Of a stretch of 64,000 nucleotides of DNA, positions 9,316 to 18,507 are shown one piece after another. Location: assembly GCF_000621565.1 (NCBI RefSeq), contig NZ_KK211307.1, positions 254,743-318,742 on the forward strand, in the 5' to 3' direction. This DNA is from Butyrivibrio sp. LB2008 (lineage in GTDB: Bacteria > Bacillota > Clostridia > Lachnospirales > Lachnospiraceae). Each line of letters starts with the position of its first letter. Positions within the stretch are counted from its first letter, which is position 1. Both the position numbers and the translations under genes were made by a program. The notes under the pieces are model-generated. The model was not told the origin of the DNA, searched no databases, and saw only the letters and a list, made by a program, of their open reading frames with translations.

Positions 9316-10050
9316 ATGTTTAAAATGAAAAAAAATATTGTTGTTGCGCTTGCAGCTTTTATGGCGGCAGGTTCGATCATGACTGTGGATGCACATGCAG
9401 AGAGTGATCTTCCCATGTACTTTGATTTTGGAGATACCGTTCTTAATGTTGAGGCCGGAAGCACACAGAAAATGCATATGAGAGCATATTATGATTACAC
9501 TTATCATATGGGACCTCATACAAGTGCAGGTACTTATCTTGAGTGTTCATTTAAGAGCGGAACTCAGGATGTTATCTTCCACATCGGTGCTGATGAGCAG
9601 GCAGGTAACGTTCCTTTTTATTTCTATGTAGATGATGAGAAGGTTATGTCTGATGCTACATATGATGATGTTCAGGTAAGAGTAAAGAATAACGGTGGTG
9701 CGACTGCAGCACAGGCTGCTACACAGGTTGCCGCTCAGAATACAGCAGTAGCAGAGTCTGTACAGGCTCCTATTGCAAATAAGAAAACAGGAACAGTGAA
9801 GAAGACTGATAATATTGCAATGCTTTATAATGATAAAGATGTTGCAATGGCTTCTTTTTCACTTACAAACGGAAACGGACAGATGGCTACACTTGGTTTA
9901 AAGGGAGTTGTTGCCGGTGAAGGAGCAAACTATTTTGATGTAGTTTCAGCAACAGATTCTACACCTGTTATTTCCGAGTCAGACAAGGCTGTAATGACAG
10001 CAAACGGATTTGCCGGAGTTTGTGTAAACGGCAAATATAAAAATTGGTAA
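9316..10050 (+). CDS. secreted protein of unknown function
   Basis: About 244 residues beginning MFKMKKNIVVALAAFMAAGS, a classic Sec signal peptide with probable cleavage after AHA in VDAHAESD. The start at 9316 is chosen because GGAGG (9303-9307) lies 8 nt upstream; the in-frame ATGs at 9301 and 9310 overlap or crowd that site. The mature protein has a beta-rich N-terminal half (FGDTVLNVEAGSTQKMHMRA...), reminiscent of an immunoglobulin-like or adhesin-type fold. An Ala/Gln-rich linker follows (TAAQAATQVAAQNTAVAES), then a second domain ending GFAGVCVNGKYKNW. I recognise no family. It has its own promoter and is followed by another promoter, so it is probably monocistronic and exported. Confidence 0.75.
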   Translation: MFKMKKNIVVALAAFMAAGSIMTVDAHAESDLPMYFDFGDTVLNVEAGSTQKMHMRAYYDYTYHMGPHTSAGTYLECSFKSGTQDVIFHIGADEQAGNVPFYFYVDDEKVMSDATYDDVQVRVKNNGGATAAQAATQVAAQNTAVAESVQAPIANKKTGTVKKTDNIAMLYNDKDVAMASFSLTNGNGQMATLGLKGVVAGEGANYFDVVSATDSTPVISESDKAVMTANGFAGVCVNGKYKNW

Positions 10051-10071
10051 TTTATAGGTTTTTCCTATAAT
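10044..10071 (+). promoter_or_regulatory. promoter upstream of the lactonase-family gene
   Basis: TTGGTA (10044-10049), a 16-bp spacer and TATAAT (10066-10071). The -35 hexamer overlaps the stop codon of the preceding secreted-protein gene. A GGAGG lies ~9 nt before the ATG at 10115. Confidence 0.55.
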
Positions 10072-10114
10072 ACATAAGAGGTTATTATAAATTATTCAGG
10101 AGGCATGTTGTAAA

Positions 10115-11179
10115 ATGGCTGGAAAAGATAAGTATGTGGCGTATGTATCTAGCTACACTTCCGGACTTGGTTCCAAATATGGAATCAAAATTTATGACGT
10201 TGATATGAAAAACGGAAGATTTACGGAGAAGCAGAAAGTTGAGATAACGAATTCATCTTATATAGGAATTTCGCACAATAAAAAGACTCTGTATTCTATT
10301 ACTGATGCGGGAGTTGAGGCGTATCACATTCTGCCTGACGGAAGTCTTGAGTTTTTGAACGAGGCGTCTATCAATGGAATGCGCGGATGTTATCTTAATA
10401 TGGATCAGAAGGATAATTATCTTTTGACAGCCGGTTATCACGACGGCAAGATTACGATACTTAAGCTCAATAAAGACGGAAGTATCGGCGAGATCACAGA
10501 TGAGAGATATCACAAAGGTCTCGGTACCGCTGCCGGAAGAAACCATGTGCCTCATGTTCAGTGCATAAAGGTATCTAAGGACAACAAGTATCTTCTTGCC
10601 GCAGATCTCGGAATGGACAGAGTAAATGTGTATACTCTTGATACTGAGTCAGGCAAGATAAAAGAAGTAGATGTGATCCACTGCGATCAGGAGTCTTCTC
10701 CGAGACATATGCAGTTTTCTAAGGATGGAAGATTCCTCTATGTATGTCTTGAGCAGAAGTGCGGTATAGAAGTATATGAGTACTTGGAGAAGGACGGAAA
10801 TCCTGAATTTAACAAGATTCAGACTTTGTCTAACTCAGACGAAGCAGATTCTATCGGTGTTGCAAGCAGTGCGCTTACATTCTCCGAGGATTATACATAT
10901 CTTGTAAGTTCAACTGCGGGTGAGAACAATGTTATCATCTACAAGGTTGACAAGGAGACGGGGCTTCTGACAAAGAAGATTCAGCTTCCTATCGCGGGTG
11001 AGTATCCTAAGGATGCTGCATTGTTCCCTGATAACAAGCATCTTGTATCACTTAACCACGAATCCGACTCAATGACTTTCTTTAAAGTTGATCCCGAGGC
11101 CGGCACTCTAGTTATGAACGGGCCAGAAATACCCGTAAAACGGCCTAACTGTATTGTGTTCCATAAACTGGAAGGCTGA
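10115..11179 (+). CDS. lactonase family protein (6-phosphogluconolactonase YbhE/Pgl-like beta-propeller)
   Basis: A 354-residue protein made of repeated beta-propeller blades, each with a Gly/Asp-rich turn such as SKDNKYLLAADLGMDRVNVY, SKDGRFLYVCLEQKCGIEVY and SEDYTYLVSSTAGENNVIIY. This is the 7-bladed lactonase fold (COG2706), which hydrolyses 6-phosphogluconolactone in E. coli. The conserved NHVPHVQCIKVS segment and the ESSPRHMQFS segment are typical active-face motifs. There is no signal peptide. No other pentose-phosphate genes lie nearby, so the in vivo substrate is uncertain. It is convergent with aroC across the 11192-11377 palindrome. Confidence 0.8.
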   Translation: MAGKDKYVAYVSSYTSGLGSKYGIKIYDVDMKNGRFTEKQKVEITNSSYIGISHNKKTLYSITDAGVEAYHILPDGSLEFLNEASINGMRGCYLNMDQKDNYLLTAGYHDGKITILKLNKDGSIGEITDERYHKGLGTAAGRNHVPHVQCIKVSKDNKYLLAADLGMDRVNVYTLDTESGKIKEVDVIHCDQESSPRHMQFSKDGRFLYVCLEQKCGIEVYEYLEKDGNPEFNKIQTLSNSDEADSIGVASSALTFSEDYTYLVSSTAGENNVIIYKVDKETGLLTKKIQLPIAGEYPKDAALFPDNKHLVSLNHESDSMTFFKVDPEAGTLVMNGPEIPVKRPNCIVFHKLEG

Positions 11180-11191
11180 TGGCGTAGTGGG

Positions 11192-11377
11192 GCTCACACA
11201 GATGGTTCTTAGCGAATGCTTGTGTACGGCTGCGCAGTGATTTTCATGATTTCAAAAACCTGTAAATGCTTCCTTTCACGTTGTTCAGAGAAGTCAGCAT
11301 TTACAGGTTTTTTCAATCTTGAAAATCATCTTGCTCGTCCGAAAACTGCGCATTCGCTAAGAACCATCTGTGTGAGC
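11192..11377. repeat. 186-bp long imperfect palindrome with perfect 28-bp arms
   Basis: Bases 11192-11219 are the exact reverse complement of 11350-11377. Inside are further nested complementary blocks: TGCGCAGT with ACTGCGCA, GATTTTCA with TGAAAATC, and a perfect 16-bp stem (11255-11270 with 11296-11311) followed by a T run. Transcribed from either strand it would fold into a long hairpin. It occupies most of the convergent intergenic region between the lactonase gene (+) and aroC (-). An 88-codon frame across it (11216-11482) looks like chance. Confidence 0.85.
11255..11314 (+). terminator. intrinsic terminator nested in the palindrome
   Basis: A perfect 16-bp stem (AAAACCTGTAAATGCT with its complement at 11296-11311), a 25-nt loop and a run of T. 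It is oriented to stop transcription from the lactonase gene and is near-symmetric, so it may work on both strands. Confidence 0.7.
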
Positions 11378-11454
11378 GGGTACTTCTGCGATGAGGACTT
11401 TCGGTTTGTGGAATACTTTCATTTAATTGGCTACGCGGTTATTTGCGTATATTT

Positions 11455-11519
11455 AAAGCCCTGGAAATGCTTCTTTTTCTGATTGATTTCAGAGAAGGTA
11501 GTATTTACAGGGCTTTTTT
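11455..11519 (+). terminator. second terminator hairpin, homologous to the one at 11255
   Basis: The stem AAAGCCCTGgAAAT pairs with the matching sequence ending at ~11517, followed by TTTTTTG. The stem-loop shares the pattern CCTG-AAATGCTTC...TTCAGAGAAG...ATTTACAGG with the hairpin at 11255-11311, so the two look like diverged copies. It sits directly beyond the aroC stop codon. Confidence 0.7.
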
Positions 11520-11521
11520 GA

Positions 11522-12622
11522 TTATTTTTTATAAAAATTGATTATGTTTGAGGCCTTGGAGGAGATGTTGGAGATCAGGAGGTCGAGGAGGGTGAAGGCG
11601 CACATGGCTTCGACTACTACGACGGCTCTGGGGACTACAACGGGGTCGTGACGGCCTTTTATGTTTATATTTATGTTTTCGCCGGATTTGTTTACGGTGG
11701 ATTGGTCACGGGCAATGCTGGGAGTTGGTTTTACGTAGGCTCTCAGGATGATCTCGGATCCGTCGGACATTCCGCCGAGGATTCCGCCGGCATTGTTTGT
11801 TTTCTTGGATATTTCATTGTTCTCGATAATGAATTCGTCGTTGTTTTCTGAACCGTAGAGGCGGGCGGCTTTGGTTCCGCAGCCTATCTCGACGGCTTTA
11901 ACGGCGCCGATGCTCATTACGGCTCTTGCAAGAAGGGCGTCGAGTTTGTCAAAGACGGGTTCGCCGATTCCGGCGGGAACGCCTTTGATTCTGCACTCGA
12001 TAACTCCGCCTACAGAGTCCATGTTTTCGCGGCATTTCATTATGAGGTCCATTGCTTTTTTGTCGGCATCCGCGTCTGGCATTGAAGTGGGAGTTGTATA
12101 GATTGTTTCTCTGTTGAAATTGTTGTCGTTTATCTCGACTTCGCCGATTGAGCGGGTGTAGGCAAATACGTCGATGCCCATTTCATTTAACAGTTTCTGG
12201 CAGAGTGCACCGGCTGCAACTCTTCCTATAGTTTCTCTTCCGGAAGAGCGTCCGCCGCCGCGGTAATCTCTGAAACCGTATTTTTCATCAAAGCAGTAGT
12301 CTGCGTGTCCGGGGCGGTAGTAGCTTGCAATCTCGCTGTAGTCGCCGGATCTCTGGGAAGTATTTTTTACCATCATGGAAATGGGGGTGCCGGTTGTCTT
12401 TCCCTCAAATATTCCCGAGAGTATGTGAACTTCATCGTCTTCTTTTCTGGATGTTGTTGCAGAGGAAGTTCCGGGCTTTCTTCTGTCCAGGAACTTCTGA
12501 ATATCTTCCTTAGATAATTCCAGCCCTGCGGGGAAACCGTCTACGACAACTCCGAGAGCTTCGCCGTGAGATTCACCCCATGTTGATATTGTGATATTTT
12601 TTCCGAGTGTTGAACCTGACAT
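11522..12622 (-). CDS. aroC: chorismate synthase
   Basis: About 366 residues on the minus strand. The enzyme converts EPSP to chorismate with reduced FMN, the last common step of aromatic amino acid synthesis. Motifs seen are GESHGEALGVVVDGFPAG at the N-terminus, RPGHADYCFDEKYGFRDYRG, GGRSSGRETIGRVAAGA (FMN/phosphate loop), GGILGGMSDG and KPTPSIA...GRHDPVVVPRAVVVVEA. The start at 12622 (MSGSTLGKNITISTWGESHG) is preferred to an upstream ATG at 12685 because AAGGA lies ~6 nt before it and the family begins here. It is the only minus-strand protein gene in the window; no other shikimate genes are nearby. Confidence 0.95.
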   Translation of the reverse strand: MSGSTLGKNITISTWGESHGEALGVVVDGFPAGLELSKEDIQKFLDRRKPGTSSATTSRKEDDEVHILSGIFEGKTTGTPISMMVKNTSQRSGDYSEIASYYRPGHADYCFDEKYGFRDYRGGGRSSGRETIGRVAAGALCQKLLNEMGIDVFAYTRSIGEVEINDNNFNRETIYTTPTSMPDADADKKAMDLIMKCRENMDSVGGVIECRIKGVPAGIGEPVFDKLDALLARAVMSIGAVKAVEIGCGTKAARLYGSENNDEFIIENNEISKKTNNAGGILGGMSDGSEIILRAYVKPTPSIARDQSTVNKSGENININIKGRHDPVVVPRAVVVVEAMCAFTLLDLLISNISSKASNIINFYKK

Positions 12623-12806
12623 AGGTATCCTTTCATGTTGTGAGATTTTATGAATATGCGTATATATCGGATTTTTGCGCATCAATTGGCGTAAAAAAGG
12701 TGAAATATACGTAAATATGTTATATAATGAAATATGTATATCATATCATATTATATGCGGTATCAGATTACAAGCCAAGTATCCGAAATGAGAGGGGATT
12801 TCCGAT

Positions 12807-13925
12807 ATGAACGCTAGCAGCTTGCAGATGAAGCTTTCATATAAAAATAAAGTTTTTTCCAAGGCTCAGAAATTCAACAGAAAACATAAAGCTTTGGCTT
12901 TTCTTGGCATCGCTTATGCTTTTATGGCAATAACACTTTACGATATTCTTTTTTATTTTTACAGAAGTGGGAAAAGATATATCTGTCTGGCGTGTATATT
13001 GCTGTTTTTTGTTTTTAGCAGCAGTTTTTCATATCCTGCGATGTCATTGAATATCAGTTTTGCTTCAGATGTCAGTATTGCCGGATATTCATCCGACACT
13101 GATGAAGCACTTTCGGGCGTGGAAGTTGCAGAGTCGGACGCTGAGCTTGCGGTTAGTCAGGATGTTGATTCTGAGCTTATCAAAGAGGCAATGGAGAGTG
13201 GCAATCCGGATGTTACCGAGGCCGATCATCTGGATCCAGATAAGCAGGTTTCTCTTTCGCAGATTCTTGAAGCAACTGACGGCGGCATTACGACAAACTG
13301 GACTGATGATAAAAGTAAGGTTGATCTGTCAGCTCTTGGTTTTACCCATTTTGACAGCAGTGACTGGAAGATCATGCTTGTTAATAAGCAGCATCCGATA
13401 CCGGAAGACTATGATTTTCCTCTCGGAACTATAAGCGGATCAATGAAATGTGATGAGAGGATAATAGCTCCGCTTCTTGAGATGATGAGAGCAGCCAATG
13501 ACAGCGGAGTCAATCTTATCATCTGTTCTCCTTACAGAGACAGGAGCAGACAGACAATGCTTTTTAATAACAAGATAGACAGATATATGGACGGCGGAAT
13601 GAATTATATGGATGCATATAATCTGGCATCACAGGCTGTAACTGTTCCCGGATCATCCGAACATCAGGTAGGACTTGCGATTGATATTATTACAGACGGA
13701 TATTCAAGTCTTGATGAGGGTTTTGGTAATACCGCTGCCGGAAAGTGGCTTGCGGACAACAGCTATAAATTTGGTTTTATCCTGAGATATCCTGCAGGAA
13801 AAGAGAATATTACAAGTATCGAATTCGAACCGTGGCATTTTAGATATGTAGGGGTTGACGCGGCGACCGTTATACATGAAAATGGTATCTGTCTGGAAGA
13901 ATTCTGGAATACTTATGTAGATTAG
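12807..13925 (+). CDS. membrane-anchored D-alanyl-D-alanine carboxypeptidase, VanY/M15B family
   Basis: A 372-residue protein. Two hydrophobic stretches near the N-terminus (residues ~30-48 and ~55-85) suggest membrane anchoring. An acidic linker (~90-150) follows, then a zinc VanY domain from about residue 165. Key residues are visible in LIICSPYRDRSRQ, the metal-binding SSEHQVGLAIDI (His and Asp), and EPWHFRYVG (general base and last His ligand). The enzyme should trim terminal D-Ala from peptidoglycan stems outside the membrane. No van resistance genes are nearby, so a housekeeping wall-maturation role is more likely than glycopeptide resistance. A TATAAT at 12723-12728 may be its promoter. 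Confidence 0.85.
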   Translation: MNASSLQMKLSYKNKVFSKAQKFNRKHKALAFLGIAYAFMAITLYDILFYFYRSGKRYICLACILLFFVFSSSFSYPAMSLNISFASDVSIAGYSSDTDEALSGVEVAESDAELAVSQDVDSELIKEAMESGNPDVTEADHLDPDKQVSLSQILEATDGGITTNWTDDKSKVDLSALGFTHFDSSDWKIMLVNKQHPIPEDYDFPLGTISGSMKCDERIIAPLLEMMRAANDSGVNLIICSPYRDRSRQTMLFNNKIDRYMDGGMNYMDAYNLASQAVTVPGSSEHQVGLAIDIITDGYSSLDEGFGNTAAGKWLADNSYKFGFILRYPAGKENITSIEFEPWHFRYVGVDAATVIHENGICLEEFWNTYVD

Positions 13926-13934
13926 AGGATATTT

Positions 13935-15116
13935 ATGTACAAAGTAATAAATAAAGACGGAAACGCCAAGAGCGCTACTTTTTCTACCGTACACGGTGAG
14001 GTTCAGACTCCCGTATTTATGAATGTTGCTACGGTTGCAGCTATTAAAGGCGGCGTTTCCACAAGGGACCTTGAGGAAATAGATACTCAGGTTGTTCTTT
14101 CAAATACTTATCATTTGCACTTAAGACCGGGAGATGATCTGATTTACAGGATGGGCGGACTTCACAAATTTATGTCGTGCAATAAACCTATTCTTACAGA
14201 TTCAGGCGGATTCCAGGTCTTTTCTCTTGCAAAGACGAGAAAGATAAAAGAGGAAGGCGTATATTTCCATTCCCATATTGACGGGCACAAGCTTTTCATG
14301 GGACCTGAGGAGAGTATGCGCATACAGTCTCATTTGGGATCGACTATCGCCATGGCATTTGACGAATGCCCGTCGGCCAAGGCTGAGCATGAATATGTTC
14401 AGATGTCGGTAGACAGAACGACCAGATGGCTTGAGCGATGCAAAAAAGAGATGGACAGGCTGAACAGCCTTAAGTACACGGTCAATCCGCATCAGATGCT
14501 TTTTGGAATCAATCAGGGAGCTATCTTCAATGATATCAGGATTGAGCATGCGAAGAGAATCAGGGAAATGAATCTCGACGGCTATGCGGTCGGAGGACTT
14601 GCCGTGGGAGAGAGTCACGAGGAGATGTATGATGTACTTGAGCACGTTGTGCCTTTCCTTCCGGAGGATAAGCCGACATATCTTATGGGAGTCGGAACAC
14701 CGGCCAATATTCTTGAAGCGGTCGAGCGCGGAGTAGACTTTTTTGACTGCGTTTATCCCAGCAGAAACGGAAGACACGGACATCTCTATACAAAGAGAGG
14801 GCATATAAACATATTAAATGCTAGATATGAACTCGATGATACTCCTATTGAAGAGGGCTGCAATTGTCCCGCATGCCGAAGTTATTCCAAGGCGTATATA
14901 AGACATCTTCTGAAAGCCGGTGAGATGCTTGGAATGAGGCTTTGTGTTCTTCACAATCTGTACTTCTATAATAATCTGGTAAAAGAGATCAGAGAGGCTA
15001 TCAGAAGCAACACGTTCCGGGAGTACAAAAAGAGAACGCTCGAGGGCATGATGGAGTTTGATTCGCCGAATGAAAATATGTCATATAACATTGCACGCAA
15101 TTGGCGCAAAGGTTAA
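13935..15116 (+). CDS. tgt: tRNA-guanine (queuine) transglycosylase
   Basis: A 393-residue TIM-barrel enzyme that exchanges G34 of tRNA His/Asp/Asn/Tyr for preQ1 (or queuine). Signature segments are LSNTYHLHLRPG, LTDSGGFQVFSLAKTRKI, FDECPSAKAEHEY, GGLAVGES and the active-site VDFFDCVYPSRNGRHGHLYT. The C-terminal zinc site is CNCPACRSY followed ~25 residues later by VLHN. Length is typical. It begins 10 bp after the VanY gene, so the two may share a transcript. No queuosine biosynthesis genes (queA, queC-F) are adjacent. Confidence 0.96.
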   Translation: MYKVINKDGNAKSATFSTVHGEVQTPVFMNVATVAAIKGGVSTRDLEEIDTQVVLSNTYHLHLRPGDDLIYRMGGLHKFMSCNKPILTDSGGFQVFSLAKTRKIKEEGVYFHSHIDGHKLFMGPEESMRIQSHLGSTIAMAFDECPSAKAEHEYVQMSVDRTTRWLERCKKEMDRLNSLKYTVNPHQMLFGINQGAIFNDIRIEHAKRIREMNLDGYAVGGLAVGESHEEMYDVLEHVVPFLPEDKPTYLMGVGTPANILEAVERGVDFFDCVYPSRNGRHGHLYTKRGHINILNARYELDDTPIEEGCNCPACRSYSKAYIRHLLKAGEMLGMRLCVLHNLYFYNNLVKEIREAIRSNTFREYKKRTLEGMMEFDSPNENMSYNIARNWRKG

Positions 15117-15217
15117 ATTTGTAATGTGTCAGGGTGAATTTTGACTACTTGAATTTGCCGTTTCTTTCTAGTATTATTGTTTGGTATATAATAAAAACAA
15201 AAGTTTTGGAGGATATT

Positions 15218-15592
15218 ATGTTATTATATTTTGCTGAAGCATCAACAGAAACAGTACCTGCAGGTGCCGGATTTGGTGTAACAATGCTTTTATATGCCGG
15301 AATTATGGTTGTTTTCTGGTTCCTTCTTGTTCGTCCCAACAGAAAAGAGCAGAAACAGAAAGCTCAGATTATAGCTTCTTTGGCTGTAGGTGATAGTGTC
15401 AGAACTACCGGTGGTTTCATCGGAACTGTTATTGATATCAATGATGATATGGTCATTGTAGAGTTCGGTAACAATAAGAATTGCCGTATTCCCATGATCA
15501 AGGATGCAATTGTTGAAGTTGAGAAGCCTGAGGATGCATTCGCTTCTTCAAGCGATAGCACCAAGGATTCAAAGAATTCAAAGAAAAAGTAA
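15218..15592 (+). CDS. yajC: preprotein translocase accessory subunit YajC
   Basis: A 124-residue protein with a single membrane helix (GVTMLLYAGIMVVFWFLLVRP), followed by the YajC hallmark RPNRKEQKQK...IIASLAVGDSVRTTGGFIGTV and a charged Ser/Lys-rich end. It associates with SecDF-YidC in the Sec translocase. The start is ATG 15218, which has GGAGG 5 nt upstream; an in-frame ATG at 15134 lacks one. It lies downstream of tgt, as in many bacteria (tgt-yajC-secDF), but secD and secF do not follow here. Confidence 0.92.
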   Translation: MLLYFAEASTETVPAGAGFGVTMLLYAGIMVVFWFLLVRPNRKEQKQKAQIIASLAVGDSVRTTGGFIGTVIDINDDMVIVEFGNNKNCRIPMIKDAIVEVEKPEDAFASSSDSTKDSKNSKKK

Positions 15593-15611
15593 TTAAGATT
15601 TTGATTCTGTT

Positions 15612-15645
15612 AAGCCTGATTGGTGCTGCCAATCGGGCTTTGTTG
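15612..15645 (+). terminator. rho-independent terminator after yajC
   Basis: AGCCTGATTGG and CCAATCGGGCT form an 11-bp stem (one G-T pair) around a short loop, followed by TTTGTTG. Confidence 0.75.
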
Positions 15646-15714
15646 TATCATTAATTCTATTTACCGGTACAAAAGCAGATGATATAAAAAATAAACAGAA
15701 AAGAGAGATAGACT

Positions 15715-16818
15715 ATGAAGCTTAATATTACTTGCATTCCGGGAGACGGAATAGGACCGGAGATTGTTACTGAAGCTAAGAAAGTACTTGATAAGGTTGC
15801 TTCGGAATTCGGACATTCCATTGAATATAAGGATATTCTGATGGGTGGTTGTTCAATCGATGTTCACGGTGTTCCTCTTACAGACGAGGCGATTGCCGAT
15901 GCAAAGGCTGCCGATGCTGTTCTTATGGGATCAATAGGCGGAAATACATCAACATCACCCTGGTATAAACTTGAGCCTTCACTCAGACCTGAAGCCGGTC
16001 TTTTGAAGCTTAGAAAGGCACTTAATCTTTTTGCGAATTTAAGACCTGCATATCTGTATCCTCAGCTCAAGGATGCTTGTCCTTTAAAAGAGGCTGTTGC
16101 TGATAAAGGTTTTGATATGCTTATCATGAGAGAACTTACAGGCGGTCTTTACTTTGGTGACAGATGGACTAAGGAAGAAGACGGCGAGCAGGTTGCCACA
16201 GATACTCTTGTTTACAAAGAGAGTGAGATCAGAAGAATTGCAATCCGTGCTTTTGATGTTGCAAGAAAGCGCAGAAAGAGCGTTATCAGCGTAGATAAGG
16301 CTAACGTTCTTGATTCTTCAAGACTTTGGAGAAAAGTTGTAGAGGAAGTTAAGAAGGATTATCCTGATGTAACACTTGAGCATATGCTTGTAGATAACTG
16401 TGCTATGCAGCTTGTAAAAGAGCCTACACAGTTTGATGTTGTTCTTACAGAGAATATGTTCGGTGATATTCTTTCCGATGAAGCAAGTATGATCACAGGA
16501 TCTATCGGAATGCTTCCGAGTGCTTCATTAAATGATACAAGTTTCGGTCTTTACGAGCCAAGTCACGGAAGTGCTCCCGACATCGCCGGCAAAGATATTG
16601 CAAATCCCATTGCTACAGTTCTTTCTGCTGCAATGATGCTCAGATATTCATTTAATCTTGATAAAGAAGCTGATGCTATAGAGAATGCTGTTCGCAAGGT
16701 TTTGGAAGACGGTTACAGAACAACGGATCTTTTGCCTAAGGGCCGGGAAGATAACTTTACACTTGTAGGTTGTCGCAAGATGGGAGACTTATTGGTTGAA
16801 CGGATCAGCAATAGCTAA
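15715..16818 (+). CDS. leuB: 3-isopropylmalate dehydrogenase
   Basis: A 367-residue beta-decarboxylating dehydrogenase of leucine synthesis. Features are the N-terminal [11 protein letters not shown], the substrate loop [17 protein letters not shown], the [10 protein letters not shown] block, [15 protein letters not shown], the metal-binding [20 protein letters not shown] and the NAD-binding [20 protein letters not shown]. It is complete. leuA, leuC and leuD are not in the window. It starts a probable BCAA transcript; I found no T-box or leader peptide in the ~70 bp after the yajC terminator. Its last codons overlap the next gene by 23 bp. Confidence 0.96.
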   Translation: MKLNITCIPGDGIGPEIVTEAKKVLDKVASEFGHSIEYKDILMGGCSIDVHGVPLTDEAIADAKAADAVLMGSIGGNTSTSPWYKLEPSLRPEAGLLKLRKALNLFANLRPAYLYPQLKDACPLKEAVADKGFDMLIMRELTGGLYFGDRWTKEEDGEQVATDTLVYKESEIRRIAIRAFDVARKRRKSVISVDKANVLDSSRLWRKVVEEVKKDYPDVTLEHMLVDNCAMQLVKEPTQFDVVLTENMFGDILSDEASMITGSIGMLPSASLNDTSFGLYEPSHGSAPDIAGKDIANPIATVLSAAMMLRYSFNLDKEADAIENAVRKVLEDGYRTTDLLPKGREDNFTLVGCRKMGDLLVERISNS

Positions 16819-18493
16819 AACAGAAAAGAAAATAAATGAACTTCTTCCACACAGTCCGGAGGGAATGGCAGTCACTCTTTTTGTCATTGCGATGGCTGCA
16901 TATTATCTGTGGAGAATGTTTGCGATAACGCCCAGCTATGACGAGCTGTATACCTATTACAATTTTATCAGCAGAGGGCCGTTGTATTCAGCGATTCATT
17001 GGCCGCTTGCCAATAACCATGTCGGGTATTCGGTTCTGTCTGCAGTGCTTGATCTTTTTGGCAATTCTTATATAGGGCTCAGAGGCGTATCATATATTGC
17101 TGCTATAACGAATCTTATCCTGGTTTACAGGATCTGCAGGAAGTATTATTCGCATGCGATTCCTTTCGGGGCGGTCGTATTATATGCTTCAATGCAGATC
17201 GTGAATGATTACAGTGTTCAGGGAAGAGGTTATACGCTTGCTACGACTTGCTTTCTGGCGGCAATATATTTTGTGGGACATATCTGCAGACTTGGTGAAG
17301 ATAAGCAGACATATTATTATTTGTTTGGATTAACACTGGTTTTGGGAATCTATATTGTTCCGAGCAGTATATATTGGGTAGTTCCTGTATGGGCTTCCGG
17401 TGCGATCTTTCTTTTTATCAATGCACTTCGAAGCAGGGATATATACAGTACTTTCTCTGAGAATATTTATTATGGGAAACTTAAAAAGCTCATGATCACG
17501 GCAGCATATTCACTTATAGTTGATGTGTTGTTGTATTTGATGATCTGGTTTGCGGTAGGAGCTAATCTTCTTGTTAAATCAGAGAACTCGGATTTTTTTG
17601 AATATTCTCATTTTGGTGTTATTATGAGAGCACCGTTTAGATGTGTATGGACAGGAATAGAGTATATGTTTTCACATGCATATATTCAGACGCTTCCCAC
17701 AGGGGTGTTCGGCAAAAGAGTTTGGTCATGGTTTATGAGCCTCTTAAATTCTTTTGTACCAAAGTTTAGTCTGCTGACATTGGTAATCCTGATCGCGAGC
17801 CTGGGATGCCTTATTTATGAATGCTTTAAGCATTTCGAGTACAGCAGGACGGTAATAAGTCTGGTTGTTATTGTCAACCTGATGTTTTTGGGAATTGCAC
17901 TTTTTATACTTCGTACACTTCCATACCTCAGAGTTTTCGGTTATATTGCATTTGTTATAGTCCTTTGCGTCTGTACGGCGCTTGAGAGACTTATCAATTT
18001 GGGCATAAGATTGTATAATCGTAGAAAACTGCTTGCCAGAGGAGATGAAGCCGTTGAGTCTCATGAAGAGATAGAAACGGTGGAAAAAGGTGACAAATGG
18101 TACTCTGGCATAGGAATATATGTGCCTGTTATCGCAATAATGATCTTATTTGTTTTCAGGTTTTTTGACCCGGTATTTAGTTGTCAGATAGCTGAAAGAG
18201 AGAATAATGTATTCAATACGCTTTATGCCGCTGAAGTTGCGAAGCGGCAAAGTATCGCGGTAATTGATTGCGATCAGCAGTATCTTCTTAAGTTTGGCTG
18301 GGATATAGACTGCGATAAGACGAATATAAGAGGCGCGGACTGCGTTCTGCTCGACAAGAATATGTTTACACCCAAGTATACGGGAGAAGATTTTTGGAAA
18401 TTTTATCAGACTTATGAAACAATCGATTGGGACTATCTGTCTACAATGACTGTAATTTATGAGAATGACAATTTTATTTTATATATTAAGTAA
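16796..18493 (+). CDS. GT-C-type membrane glycosyltransferase-like protein
   Basis: A 565-residue protein with about 10-11 membrane helices. The acidic pair in [11 protein letters not shown] (~residues 43-53), in the first extracytoplasmic loop, is the usual catalytic spot in GT-C enzymes such as ArnT/PMT-type transferases. [14 protein letters not shown] resembles the conserved RxY-type loop of that group. The C-terminal ~100 residues are extracytoplasmic. The start is TTG 16796, inside leuB, with GGGAGA about 8 nt upstream; the next in-frame ATG (16865) has its GGAGGG too close. Donor would be a polyprenyl-phosphate sugar; acceptor unknown. Its place between leuB and ilvD is odd for a BCAA operon. 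Confidence 0.6.
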   Translation: MNGSAIAKTEKKINELLPHSPEGMAVTLFVIAMAAYYLWRMFAITPSYDELYTYYNFISRGPLYSAIHWPLANNHVGYSVLSAVLDLFGNSYIGLRGVSYIAAITNLILVYRICRKYYSHAIPFGAVVLYASMQIVNDYSVQGRGYTLATTCFLAAIYFVGHICRLGEDKQTYYYLFGLTLVLGIYIVPSSIYWVVPVWASGAIFLFINALRSRDIYSTFSENIYYGKLKKLMITAAYSLIVDVLLYLMIWFAVGANLLVKSENSDFFEYSHFGVIMRAPFRCVWTGIEYMFSHAYIQTLPTGVFGKRVWSWFMSLLNSFVPKFSLLTLVILIASLGCLIYECFKHFEYSRTVISLVVIVNLMFLGIALFILRTLPYLRVFGYIAFVIVLCVCTALERLINLGIRLYNRRKLLARGDEAVESHEEIETVEKGDKWYSGIGIYVPVIAIMILFVFRFFDPVFSCQIAERENNVFNTLYAAEVAKRQSIAVIDCDQQYLLKFGWDIDCDKTNIRGADCVLLDKNMFTPKYTGEDFWKFYQTYETIDWDYLSTMTVIYENDNFILYIK

Positions 18494-18507
18494 AAGGAGA
18501 AACGAAT

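Noticed and set aside
11216-11482. 88-codon frame in the lactonase/aroC gap
   Set aside because: It runs through the palindrome and both terminators and has no plausible ribosome site.
15646-15714. T-box or BCAA leader before leuB
   Set aside because: The gap is too short and lacks a T-box sequence, leader peptide or CodY-box-like match.
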